Below the pieces are notes generated by a model, which did no database searches, had not been told where the DNA came from, and worked only from the letters and a program-made list of their open reading frames with translations. Shown in pieces: positions 33,943 through 41,704 of a stretch of 64,000 nt of DNA. The translations under genes and the position numbers were made by a program. Source of the stretch: CAKZQX01 sp034436755 (GTDB lineage: Bacteria; Chloroflexota; Chloroflexia; Chloroflexales; Chloroflexaceae); assembly GCA_034436755.1 (NCBI GenBank), contig DAOTVB010000218.1:1-64000 (forward strand). Reading direction: 5' to 3'. The first letter of the stretch is position 1, and every line of letters begins with the position of its first letter.

Positions 33943-35211
33943 ATGACAAAGAGTACCAGTACAAATGGAGCGACGCAGGCGGAACTGCTTGAACTGCGCC
34001 GGCAAGTTACCGCATTGGAACAGACATTAGCCGCAGCCCAGGCGCGGGAACAGGCGCTGCAAGAGCATACTGCGCGGCTGCAATTTATTGTTGATGGCAG
34101 TAGTGATGGTGCCTGGGACGCGCATCTGACCACGGGCGAGTCGTTCTTTTCCCCCCGTTATGCCGAGATGCTGGGCTATCAACCCGATGAACTGGTGGGC
34201 CGGATTGAGACCTGGCAGAACCTGATCCACCCTGATGATGCCGCTATGGTTAACCAGATGTTTCAAGACTACCTGGAGGGGCGTATCACGGTCTATCAGG
34301 TCGAACATCGTCTGCAACATAAATCGGGCGAGTGGCGCTGGTTTCTTGCCCGGGGCAAAATAACATCGCACGATGCCCAGGGAAATGCTATACGCATGAC
34401 CGGCACGCTGACCGATATTACCGAGCGGCGGCGGGCGGAGGATGAACTGCGCAACTTTCAGACGCTGGCCGAGGCTGCCCCCGATGGTATCGGCGTAACG
34501 GATATGGAGGGCCGGCTCTTCTACGCCAATCCATCCTATCGCCAGTTGACCGGGTATGGCGGTGCGATAGTCGGGATGCATCTCAGGGATATTTATACGG
34601 AAGATCAGGACTATCTCAACCATGCGGTGCAGCAGACCATTGAGCAGGGCGCCTGGCAGGGCCGTCTGACGGCCCGGCGTCCGGACGGTGGGCATGTGCC
34701 GTTCCTGGTTTCGGCCTTCATGATAAAAGATTCTGCCGGGCAACCCCAGGCGCTGGCCGGCATCTGCCGCGACCTCACCGATCAACTGCGCGCCGAGGAG
34801 GAGCGTCTGGCGCTGCAAGAGCAGATTATCGAGGCGCAGCGGGCAGCGCTCCGCGAGTTGAGCACGCCGCTGATTCCCCTGGCGGAGGGTCTGGTGGTTA
34901 TGCCGCTGATTGGCAGTATGGATAGTGCGCGGGCGCAACAGGTGATGGAGTCGCTGCTCGAAGGGGTTGCGGCCCAGCGTGCCAGTACCGCTATTCTCGA
35001 TATCACTGGCCTGCAGGTGGTTGACACCCAGGTAGCCGATGCGCTGGTACGGTCGGCGCGGGCGGTTAATCTGCTGGGGGCGCGGGTCATGATCACTGGT
35101 ATCCGGCCGGAAGTGGCGCAGACCCTGGTCGGCATGGGCGCGGATCTGAGCAGTATCCAGACACTTGGGAGCCTCCAGGCGGGCATTGCCTATGCGCTGG
35201 ACCAACAGTAG
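33943..35211 (+). CDS. PAS-PAS-STAS regulator (RsbR/stressosome-like)
   Basis: 422 residues. A coiled coil (~8-45) is followed by PAS1 (RLQFIVDGSSDGAWDAHL... through LTDITERRRAEDELR) and PAS2 (LAEAAPDGIGVTDMEGRLFY... through ICRDLTDQLRAEEE). The C-terminal STAS domain (~300-420) has LIPLAEGLVVMPLIGSMDS and AILDITGLQVVDTQVADAL. The Thr and Ser-like positions in this segment correspond to the RsbR phosphorylation sites. In stressosomes such proteins assemble with RsbS and are phosphorylated by RsbT, but neither gene is adjacent, so this is an orphan. No membrane segment. A strong terminator follows. PAS1 may bind a cofactor; none can be assigned. Confidence 0.88.
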   Translation: MTKSTSTNGATQAELLELRRQVTALEQTLAAAQAREQALQEHTARLQFIVDGSSDGAWDAHLTTGESFFSPRYAEMLGYQPDELVGRIETWQNLIHPDDAAMVNQMFQDYLEGRITVYQVEHRLQHKSGEWRWFLARGKITSHDAQGNAIRMTGTLTDITERRRAEDELRNFQTLAEAAPDGIGVTDMEGRLFYANPSYRQLTGYGGAIVGMHLRDIYTEDQDYLNHAVQQTIEQGAWQGRLTARRPDGGHVPFLVSAFMIKDSAGQPQALAGICRDLTDQLRAEEERLALQEQIIEAQRAALRELSTPLIPLAEGLVVMPLIGSMDSARAQQVMESLLEGVAAQRASTAILDITGLQVVDTQVADALVRSARAVNLLGARVMITGIRPEVAQTLVGMGADLSSIQTLGSLQAGIAYALDQQ

Positions 35212-35238
35212 CTCTTCTCCCGTAAAGCGTAAAACCTG

Positions 35239-35268
35239 AAACCGCCGTCCGATATCCGGACGGCGGTT
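35239..35268 (+). terminator. Strong hairpin terminator between convergent genes
   Basis: AACCGCCGTCCG and CGGACGGCGGTT make a perfect 12-bp stem with a 5-base loop, followed by TCGTCGTCTC. It lies between the STAS-protein gene and metG, which converge, and may serve both. Confidence 0.65.
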
Positions 35269-35304
35269 CGTCGTCTCTGCAGACGATAATCTCCCCCAGA
35301 CGTG

Positions 35305-37107
35305 CTACTCTCCGGCCCGTTCCTCCATCCGGGCCAACTCTTCGGCGATAACTGACTCGTCCAGTTTCTTGAAGAGGGGCCGGGGCTCGCGCAACGCCTG
35401 ACCGACGGGCAGGGAACTGGGTTGCCAGCGTCCCACCCAACTGCTGTAATCGCCGGTCAGTCCGCGATGGGTGCTGCCATCCGCCTCGGTGTAGTCGTGA
35501 AACTCCAGCGGCCCGGCAATATATCCCTCGTAGCCGAGCATCTCGTGCAACTGCTGGCTGGTGAAAGGCAGGAAAGGCGTGAGCATCATCTTGAGATTAT
35601 CGACGCAACGCAGGGCGGCATAGAGCATCGTCGCGGCGCGCTCCCGGTCGCTCTTGATAACTTTCCAGGGCTCCTGCTCGCTCAGGTAGGAGTTGACCTG
35701 CATTGCCAGGCGCATAACCTCGGTCAGGCCTGCTTTGAAGCGAGCCTCATCCAGCAGATCGCCCACCGTGCCAAAGCCGCGCTCAACATCCTCGATCAGC
35801 TTCAGATCAGTCTGCGTCAGTGCGCCCGGTTGCGGCACGCTCTGGAAGTTGCGGTAGACGTTTGTCAGCGTGCGGTTGACCAGGTTGCCCCAGGTTGCTA
35901 CCAGTTCATCGTTGTTGCGCCGCACAAACTCGGCCCAGGTGAAATCGGTATCCTGGTTCTCCGGCCCGGCAATCGTCAGGAAGTAGCGCAGGGGATCGGG
36001 ATCATAGCGGCTCAGGAACTCATTGACATAAATCACAATGCCCCGGCTGCTACTGAACTTACGCCCCTCCATCGTTAGAAACTCGCTGCTGACGATGTTG
36101 TAGGGCAACTCCAACGGTGGGCAGTCCGGATCAACCGCGCCATCACCGACAGCGCCGCCGTTGCCATAGCCTATGAGCATACCCGGCCAGATGACCGTAT
36201 GGAAAACGATGTTGTCTTTGCCCATGAAGTAGTAGTGCCGTGCATCAGGGTTCTGCCACCAGTCGCGCCAGGCATCGGGCGTGCCCCGGTTGTGGGCCCA
36301 CTCAACGCTGGCCGAGAGGTAGCCAATCACTGCATCGAACCAGACATAGATCTTCTTATCCTCCCGATCGGCAAATTCGGGCAGCGGAATCGGTACCCCC
36401 CACTCAAGATCGCGCGTAATGGCTCGTGCCTTCAGATCTTTCAACAAGTTTAGTGAGAAGGTGCGCACATTGGTCCGCCAGTGCTCCTGCGCACGAATCC
36501 AGTCGGCCAGTTGTTCGGCAAAGGCGGGCAGATCCAGAAAGAAATGTTCTGTCTCTTTGAAGACCGGCGGGCTGCCGTCGATCTTCGAGCGTGGGTCAAT
36601 CAGATCAATCGGGTCAAGCTGGCTGCCGCAGTTATCACACTGATCGCCCCGCGCCTCGCCATACCCGCAGATCGGACAGGTGCCCTCGATATAGCGGTCA
36701 GGCAGCGCCCGTCCGGTGCTGGAGGCGAACGCGCCCATGGTCGTCTGGCGAATAATGTACCCCTTGTCGTACAGGGTTTTAAAGAGATCCTGGGTCACGC
36801 GATAGTGATTGCGGGTGGTTGTACGTGTAAAGAGATCATAGCTCAGGCCCAGGTTGTAGAGATCGTCGCCAATAATGCGGTTGTAGCGGTCAGCCAGCTC
36901 TTTGGGCGACATCCCCTCCTTATCGGCCGCAATGGTAATCGGGGTGCCATGTTCGTCGGTGCCGCTAATCATCAACACATCGTTGCCCTTGAGCCGCTGA
37001 TAGCGCGCGAAGATATCCGCCGGTACCCCGAATCCGGCCACATGGCCCAGGTGACGGGGGCCGCTGGCATAGGGCCAGGCTACGGCGACAAGAATTCGCT
37101 CTGGCAT
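35305..37107 (-). CDS. metG: Methionyl-tRNA synthetase
   Basis: 600 residues. It charges tRNA-Met. Class I motifs: AVAWPYASGPRHLGHVAG (HIGH type), GTDEHGTPI, the zinc knuckle CPICGYGEARGDQCDNCG and KFSSSRG (KMSKS type). The anticodon-binding helical domain ends the protein, and the extra C-terminal EMAP-like tRNA-binding domain of many MetG proteins is absent. AAGGAG precedes the ATG. On its own strand, 35-85 bases before the start, a hairpin followed by six T could be an attenuator. It is monocistronic here and convergent with the STAS gene. Confidence 0.96.
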   Translation of the reverse strand: MPERILVAVAWPYASGPRHLGHVAGFGVPADIFARYQRLKGNDVLMISGTDEHGTPITIAADKEGMSPKELADRYNRIIGDDLYNLGLSYDLFTRTTTRNHYRVTQDLFKTLYDKGYIIRQTTMGAFASSTGRALPDRYIEGTCPICGYGEARGDQCDNCGSQLDPIDLIDPRSKIDGSPPVFKETEHFFLDLPAFAEQLADWIRAQEHWRTNVRTFSLNLLKDLKARAITRDLEWGVPIPLPEFADREDKKIYVWFDAVIGYLSASVEWAHNRGTPDAWRDWWQNPDARHYYFMGKDNIVFHTVIWPGMLIGYGNGGAVGDGAVDPDCPPLELPYNIVSSEFLTMEGRKFSSSRGIVIYVNEFLSRYDPDPLRYFLTIAGPENQDTDFTWAEFVRRNNDELVATWGNLVNRTLTNVYRNFQSVPQPGALTQTDLKLIEDVERGFGTVGDLLDEARFKAGLTEVMRLAMQVNSYLSEQEPWKVIKSDRERAATMLYAALRCVDNLKMMLTPFLPFTSQQLHEMLGYEGYIAGPLEFHDYTEADGSTHRGLTGDYSSWVGRWQPSSLPVGQALREPRPLFKKLDESVIAEELARMEERAGE

Positions 37108-37138
37108 TGGTTACTCCTTAAAACAAAAGAACAGGAAC

Positions 37139-37192
37139 GAAAAAAGGCGAACCAGGAACCAGGAACCGGGTGGTACCGGGGCGCCGTTCCTG
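37139..37192 (-). promoter_or_regulatory. Attenuator-like hairpin in the metG leader
   Basis: On the minus strand CAGGAAC pairs with GTTCCTG around a GC-rich loop, and a T6 run follows after a repeat of GGTTCCTG. It would lie in the metG leader. No T-box or SAM-riboswitch core was found on this strand. Confidence 0.25.
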
Positions 37193-37199
37193 TATCCAG

Positions 37200-37640
37200 G
37201 CTGAAGTTCCGGCATTCCAGGATATGGAGTGGACTGGTTCGCCCGGTTTGTATTTCGAGCTTGTATCTCGATCAGGTGTTGTGAAGTACGTGGAAGAGTA
37301 GTAAGAGTAGTGGCGGCTATGCCGCCATGAAGCCACGGGTAGTCAACCGCAGACCGACCCAGTGCCAATGACCGGCAGGGCGTCCATGTTGCCACACACT
37401 GTACCATAATGCGTATGGAGCAGTGGTAATATGTTGATTCGCGCACGTCATTCGTTGACTAACCTCGTATGAAGGTAGCGAAAGACCAGACAAACAGAGC
37501 GCAAACACGGTACCTGATGGAGCAAAGAGACAACCTACCGCTCTGCCGAAAGCGATATCTACTGCCAAACGCGGGATCGCGTGGTGCTGGTCAGCACTAA
37601 CAGTTTCGCGTTTTTCGCTCATTTCGCGTTTTTCGTGGTC
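37200..37640. other. Intergenic region without recognised gene
   Basis: About 440 bases upstream of metG and of the SH3b-protein promoter. Short direct words such as TTTCGCGTTTTTCG occur twice (about 37605-37640). No protein-like frame or RNA gene was found. Confidence 0.45.
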
Positions 37641-37645
37641 CAAGC

Positions 37646-37665
37646 CCCCACCGCGTAACTCCTGT
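37646..37665. repeat. Solo end of the inverted-repeat element
   Basis: CCACCGCGTAACTCCTG matches the right terminal repeat of the element at 14520-14734, but no partner end or inner arms are found within 400 bases. Probably a remnant. Confidence 0.4.
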
Positions 37666-37734
37666 AAATTATACCACAGGCGTTTGCACGACAAAACAAG
37701 TTACACCTGGAGCGGGATTTAGTACATGTTCTGC

Positions 37735-37763
37735 TTGCCAAGGCCGGCAAGTTGTAATATGAT
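37735..37763 (+). promoter_or_regulatory. Predicted promoter of the SH3b-repeat protein
   Basis: TTGCCA (37735-37740), exactly 17 bases, then TATGAT (37758-37763), 60 bases before the preferred ATG at 37823. Confidence 0.5.
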
Positions 37764-37822
37764 ATGCTCAGTTGTATAGATTGGCCGTCCTGTTTCTGTT
37801 AGTCAAAAGGACTCTGTCCCCA

Positions 37823-39454
37823 ATGCAAGACCTGCTCAGTTCCCTTGCATCACCGATAGTTATCGGTGTAATCGTGGTGGTGCTGGTAATCTTAATTGCC
37901 GTTCCGCTGATTTTGCGCCGCCGCAATACTGCTCCAGTAGATGAAGAACCGCCCGAATTTGGGGAAACAGTTGATTACACCTCGATGGAGGTGCAGGAGC
38001 CTACCGGCTGGCGTGAGCGCTTTACCAATCTCTCGTTGGCCAGCAAGATCCTGGTCTTTGTGGTGCCGCTACTGCTGGTGGTTGCCGTTGTTGTGCTGAT
38101 CCTGTTGCTGCCGGGCGGGCAGAATGGTCAAGCCTTACAGCCAACGCCCGCTCCGCCGCCGGAGATTACCGTGACGGAGGCCCGTTTGGTTGGCATTAAT
38201 CCGCAACGTATGCGCATTAATGCAACTTCGACCCTGCCCGAAGGTACCGAGGTGACGGCGCAGATGATCGTAGATGAGGAGGTGTTCAACTGGTTCAATC
38301 CTGAGGCAACCGTTGAGGTGGCAGCGGATGGTGCGATTAACGGCGAATTAAACAAAGCTGAGAATGCATTGTCGCCGCCAGAGGGTACGGAACCCGTTGT
38401 GCAACTGCTGGCAACCGTCGGTGGTCAGGAGGTTTTGTCCGACCAGCAGCCGGTAGTCATACTGGTGGATGAGCATGCCGACGCCTTCTTTGGCGCTGCG
38501 GTGGCCGAGGTGCAACCGACACCCACGGAAGAAGAAGAACCGACGCCAAGCGCAACCCCGGAAGAAGAGCCGGAGGAGGAGACGCCGGAAGAAGCCGAGC
38601 CGACTGCGGCTCCCACGGCAACGACCAACCCGATTAGTGGTGATCTGGTGGCGACAGTTACGAATGGCGGGAATGTACGCGAGGAACCGCTGCTGATTGA
38701 TAATGTAGTGGCCCAGATCAACGCCGGTGAGCAGGTCGAAATCCAGGGGCGCACGCCCAACGGCCTCTGGTACTATATCCGCAATGTGCGCAACAATGAG
38801 GGTTGGGTCAGTGGAACTTTGCTCTCGATTGATCCGGCGATTGCCGCGCGCGTGCCGGTCTTGCCGATTGTGAGCGTGTTTACGACGGGCAATGTCTATG
38901 CGGAGCCGCGTGCCGAGGGCGCGCCGGTTGATCAGGTCTTTGTGGGGGAAACGGTTGATCTGTTTGGGAAGACATCCAATGGGGAGTGGTATGAAGTTGA
39001 AACGGTGCGCGAAGTACGCGGTTGGGTCAGTGCCGCGCTGCTGGGTATCCCGCAGGAAGTAGCTGCCGATGTTCCGGTGGATACCACAACCCGGAGTTCT
39101 CCCGCCGAGGAGGAAGAAGAACCTGCTCCCACCGAAGCGGCACTGCCTTCGCCCACGCCCGAGCCGGAGCAGCCGGCCGAGGCTGAGGTGCCATTGGGGC
39201 CGACTGGCGGGGGCACACTTGAGGCGGGCGGATTGACGGCGCAGGTGCAGAATACCGGCAGCCTGCGTGATCAGCCCGACCCCAATGCTGAGGTGCTGGG
39301 TGAAATCAGTGCCGGCGAGAGCGTGGAGTTGCTCCAGAAGAATGTGAATGCTACCTGGTTTCGTGTGCGGAGCACGCAGGGGGTGGAAGGCTGGGTCAAC
39401 TCCAGCCTGTTGACGGTTGCGCCTGAGGTTAAGGAGCGCGTCCCCGTGGCGTAG
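37823..39454 (+). CDS. Membrane-anchored protein with three SH3b domains
   Basis: About 543 residues from MQDLLSSLAS. A first membrane helix (PIVIGVIVVVLVILIAVPLI) is followed by a basic/acidic loop and a second (ILVFVVPLLLVVAVVVLILL). A bulk extracellular part should follow. After a Pro/Glu-rich linker come SH3b domains at about 285-345 (GNVREEPLLIDNVVAQINAG), 365-430 (GNVYAEPRAEGAPVDQVFVG) and 485-540 (GSLRDQPDPNAEVLGEISAG), each ending in a GW(V)-type strand. SH3b domains often bind peptidoglycan or mediate protein contacts. Acidic repeats (PTPTEEEEPTPSATPEEEP) separate them. The exonuclease gene follows after 35 bases. Confidence 0.82.
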   Translation: MQDLLSSLASPIVIGVIVVVLVILIAVPLILRRRNTAPVDEEPPEFGETVDYTSMEVQEPTGWRERFTNLSLASKILVFVVPLLLVVAVVVLILLLPGGQNGQALQPTPAPPPEITVTEARLVGINPQRMRINATSTLPEGTEVTAQMIVDEEVFNWFNPEATVEVAADGAINGELNKAENALSPPEGTEPVVQLLATVGGQEVLSDQQPVVILVDEHADAFFGAAVAEVQPTPTEEEEPTPSATPEEEPEEETPEEAEPTAAPTATTNPISGDLVATVTNGGNVREEPLLIDNVVAQINAGEQVEIQGRTPNGLWYYIRNVRNNEGWVSGTLLSIDPAIAARVPVLPIVSVFTTGNVYAEPRAEGAPVDQVFVGETVDLFGKTSNGEWYEVETVREVRGWVSAALLGIPQEVAADVPVDTTTRSSPAEEEEEPAPTEAALPSPTPEPEQPAEAEVPLGPTGGGTLEAGGLTAQVQNTGSLRDQPDPNAEVLGEISAGESVELLQKNVNATWFRVRSTQGVEGWVNSSLLTVAPEVKERVPVA

Positions 39455-39489
39455 GTTTGCCCGGCACGTAGCAAATAGATCGATGCTGC

Positions 39490-40314
39490 ATGAATATATC
39501 CGCGATGTTGGAGCAGTCGCTTGACCTGCTGCCCTTCACGCTGCTTGATGTTGAGACAACCGGGTTGTTGCCCGCCGAGGGACACCGGGTCTGTGAAGTT
39601 GCTCTGCTGCGCGTGCGTGGTGGCACGGTCGAGGCATGCTTTGAAACGCTGATCGATCCGCAACGCCCCGTAGACCCGCAGGCGTTTGCGGTCAACGGAA
39701 TTTCCCCCACTATTCTGCGTGATGCGCCCCGCTTTCCCGCAGTTGCCGATACGCTGCTGGAGTTGATCGATGGAACGGTGCTGGTGGCCCATAATGCGCC
39801 GTTCGATCTGGTCTTCCTGACGCATGAACTGGATCTGCTGGGGCGTCCCGCGCCGCTAAATCCTGTCCTGGATACGCTGTCGCTGGCCCGGCGACTGCTG
39901 CGCCAGCCGTCCTACAGCCTGGCAGCGCTGGCGCGTGATCTGAACCTGCCGCAGCCGACCCATCGCGCAATGAGCGATGTGCTGGCGCTCCAGGGGTTGT
40001 TTACCTGCCTGGTGAACCATCTGGCCGAGAGTGGCATTACCACGCTGAATGGTGCGCTCCGCCGCCAGCGGGGGTTGCTGCCGGATCAGCCGGACCCGGT
40101 GCCGCCGCCAACGATTGCGCAGGCGCTACGCGAAGGCCGGCGGTTGCGCATCGTCTACAGTTCGCGTACGACCGTTGTCCCGGTTGAGCGCACGATCCAG
40201 CCGATTGAGTTGACGCAGGGGCGTAGCGGCATCTTTCTACGCGCATACTGCTACCTGCGCAACGACCTGCGCTCATTTGCCCTCGCCCGGATCGAGGCGA
40301 TGGAACTGGAGTAA
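39490..40314 (+). CDS. DEDDh exonuclease (DnaQ-like) fused to a WYL-type domain
   Basis: 274 residues. The N-terminal ~180 residues are an epsilon/DnaQ-type 3'-5' exonuclease with ExoI FTLLDVETTGLLPAEGH (Asp, Glu), ExoII LVAHNAPFDLVFL (Asp) and ExoIII HRAMSDVLALQ (His, Asp), so the catalytic set is complete. The C-terminal ~70 residues, TIAQALREGRRLRIVYSS to FALARIEAMELE, match the WYL-domain pattern seen in regulators of defence and repair systems, a possible sensor of nucleic-acid ligands. Such exonuclease-WYL fusions are uncommon to my knowledge. It follows the SH3b gene after 35 bases and converges with the Lon-like gene. Confidence 0.8.
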   Translation: MNISAMLEQSLDLLPFTLLDVETTGLLPAEGHRVCEVALLRVRGGTVEACFETLIDPQRPVDPQAFAVNGISPTILRDAPRFPAVADTLLELIDGTVLVAHNAPFDLVFLTHELDLLGRPAPLNPVLDTLSLARRLLRQPSYSLAALARDLNLPQPTHRAMSDVLALQGLFTCLVNHLAESGITTLNGALRRQRGLLPDQPDPVPPPTIAQALREGRRLRIVYSSRTTVVPVERTIQPIELTQGRSGIFLRAYCYLRNDLRSFALARIEAMELE

Positions 40315-40345
40315 CGAACCGCTTCGGAGCAGCGCTCTTGCGTTA

Positions 40346-41695
40346 CTACAGGTCGGGGTCGTCTAGGGCGGCGGTCAGCACCTCGTGCATATTCTCTACA
40401 AAAATACAGGTTAATGCAGCGCGCACATCGCGGGGCAGGGCATTGAGATCAGCCGCATTTTGCCTGGGTAAAACGCAGGTGTGCAGGCCGGCGTGATATG
40501 CTGCCAGGACTTTCTCGCGGATATGCCCGGTGGGGCGAATCTGCCCGTGCAGCGTGATCTCCCCCGTGAGCGCTACCCCGGTACCGGCGCGGCGTCCGGT
40601 CAAGAGTGACACCAGCGTGGCGGCAATAGCTACTCCTACCGCTCGGGTGTCGTCGGGCGCGCTGCCCGGTGGGATGTGGATATGCAGATCGATCTGGTCG
40701 TAAAAGTCCGGCGGTAGCCCCAGCTTTTCGGCCACGGATCGCACCCATGAGAGTGCCATCTGTGCGCTGTCCTGGGTGCGATCATCGCGCTGCCCCGTTA
40801 GCAGCAGGGTGCGCCCACCATGCATTTGCACTGCTTCGAGCGTAACACACTCACCCCCGGTTGGCGTCCAGCGCAGATAGCGGATGCTGCCGGGACGGGT
40901 TGGGGTGTCTGGTTCCGGCGGTACAACTGGTTTGCTGGTGGATGTCACAGGTACTGCCGGTGACGTCCGGCCGCGCATCACATCCGGCGGTTCTGGCAGA
41001 GGCGTCTGTGCTTCTGGCGGTGGTACGAGCGGCGTAACCCGCCGGGAACGCAGCATCTGCAGATCAACGGCCAGCAGCGCGTTGAGGTGTTCCAGGCGGG
41101 TGCGCGTGTCGGGGAGTTCGAGAATCTGCTGGCGTTCGGCCACTGTGCGCCGCAGCAGCGTGGCTGTAGCGACCAGATAGGCCAGGCGGTGAGGATCGGC
41201 TTCGTTGCAGATCTGCTCCAGCATCTCTTCATTAAAATTGGGAATGGTGCGGGCCAGTTGCTGCGTGTATGTCACCAGCGAACGTATCAGGTTGGTTGTT
41301 CGCTGATCGGGGGGCTCGTCCGGCTCAACCAGGGAGCGCACGATTGCCCGCAGGCCGGGTTGCGTCTGGCTAAACGTGACCAGTTCAACCCGTTCCAACC
41401 CCTGGATCGCCACGCGCAGGGTGCCATCCGGCAGGCGCAACAGGCGATGGACCAGGGCAGCCGTCCCAATGGTGAAGCAGTCAGTGGGTTGCACCGGCTC
41501 CGGCCGGCGCTCCTCGGCCCGGAGGGTCACCAGGCCCACCAGACGCGCCTCACCAGTTGGCGTGTCAAGCAGGCGCACCGCTGCAGGTTGCCCGACTGCC
41601 AGCGGGACAACTGCTCGCGGGTAGACCACCGTGCCGAAGAGCGGCAGAATATCCAGTTCTTCCGGGATGGCCGGTATCTGCTCCGGTGGCAGCAT
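40346..41695 (-). CDS. Lon-like protein: N domain plus degenerate protease domain, no AAA+
   Basis: 449 residues. The N-terminal ~200 residues form the LON substrate-recognition domain (LDILPLFGTVVYPRAVVPLA, then RLLRLPDGTLRVAIQGLERV). The C-terminal ~180 residues follow the Lon protease domain (QIDLHIHIPPGSAPDD, ALTGEITLHGQIRPTGHIRE, KVLAAYHAGLHTCVLP). The AAA+ ATPase between them in Lon is absent, replaced by a ~60-residue Pro-rich linker. The protease motif K-D-G-P-S-A-G is DDTRAVG, so the catalytic Ser is lost, while the Lys of KVLAA is kept. This is probably a pseudoprotease or adaptor. It lies 9 bases after the hybrid kinase gene in the same operon. Confidence 0.82.
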   Translation of the reverse strand: MLPPEQIPAIPEELDILPLFGTVVYPRAVVPLAVGQPAAVRLLDTPTGEARLVGLVTLRAEERRPEPVQPTDCFTIGTAALVHRLLRLPDGTLRVAIQGLERVELVTFSQTQPGLRAIVRSLVEPDEPPDQRTTNLIRSLVTYTQQLARTIPNFNEEMLEQICNEADPHRLAYLVATATLLRRTVAERQQILELPDTRTRLEHLNALLAVDLQMLRSRRVTPLVPPPEAQTPLPEPPDVMRGRTSPAVPVTSTSKPVVPPEPDTPTRPGSIRYLRWTPTGGECVTLEAVQMHGGRTLLLTGQRDDRTQDSAQMALSWVRSVAEKLGLPPDFYDQIDLHIHIPPGSAPDDTRAVGVAIAATLVSLLTGRRAGTGVALTGEITLHGQIRPTGHIREKVLAAYHAGLHTCVLPRQNAADLNALPRDVRAALTCIFVENMHEVLTAALDDPDL

Positions 41696-41704
41696 AGGCG
41701 TGCG

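Noticed and set aside
37160..37185. T-box-like word GGGTGGTACCGGGG near metG
   Set aside because: It lies on the plus strand, opposite to metG, and no stem I, specifier loop or downstream terminator was found on that strand.
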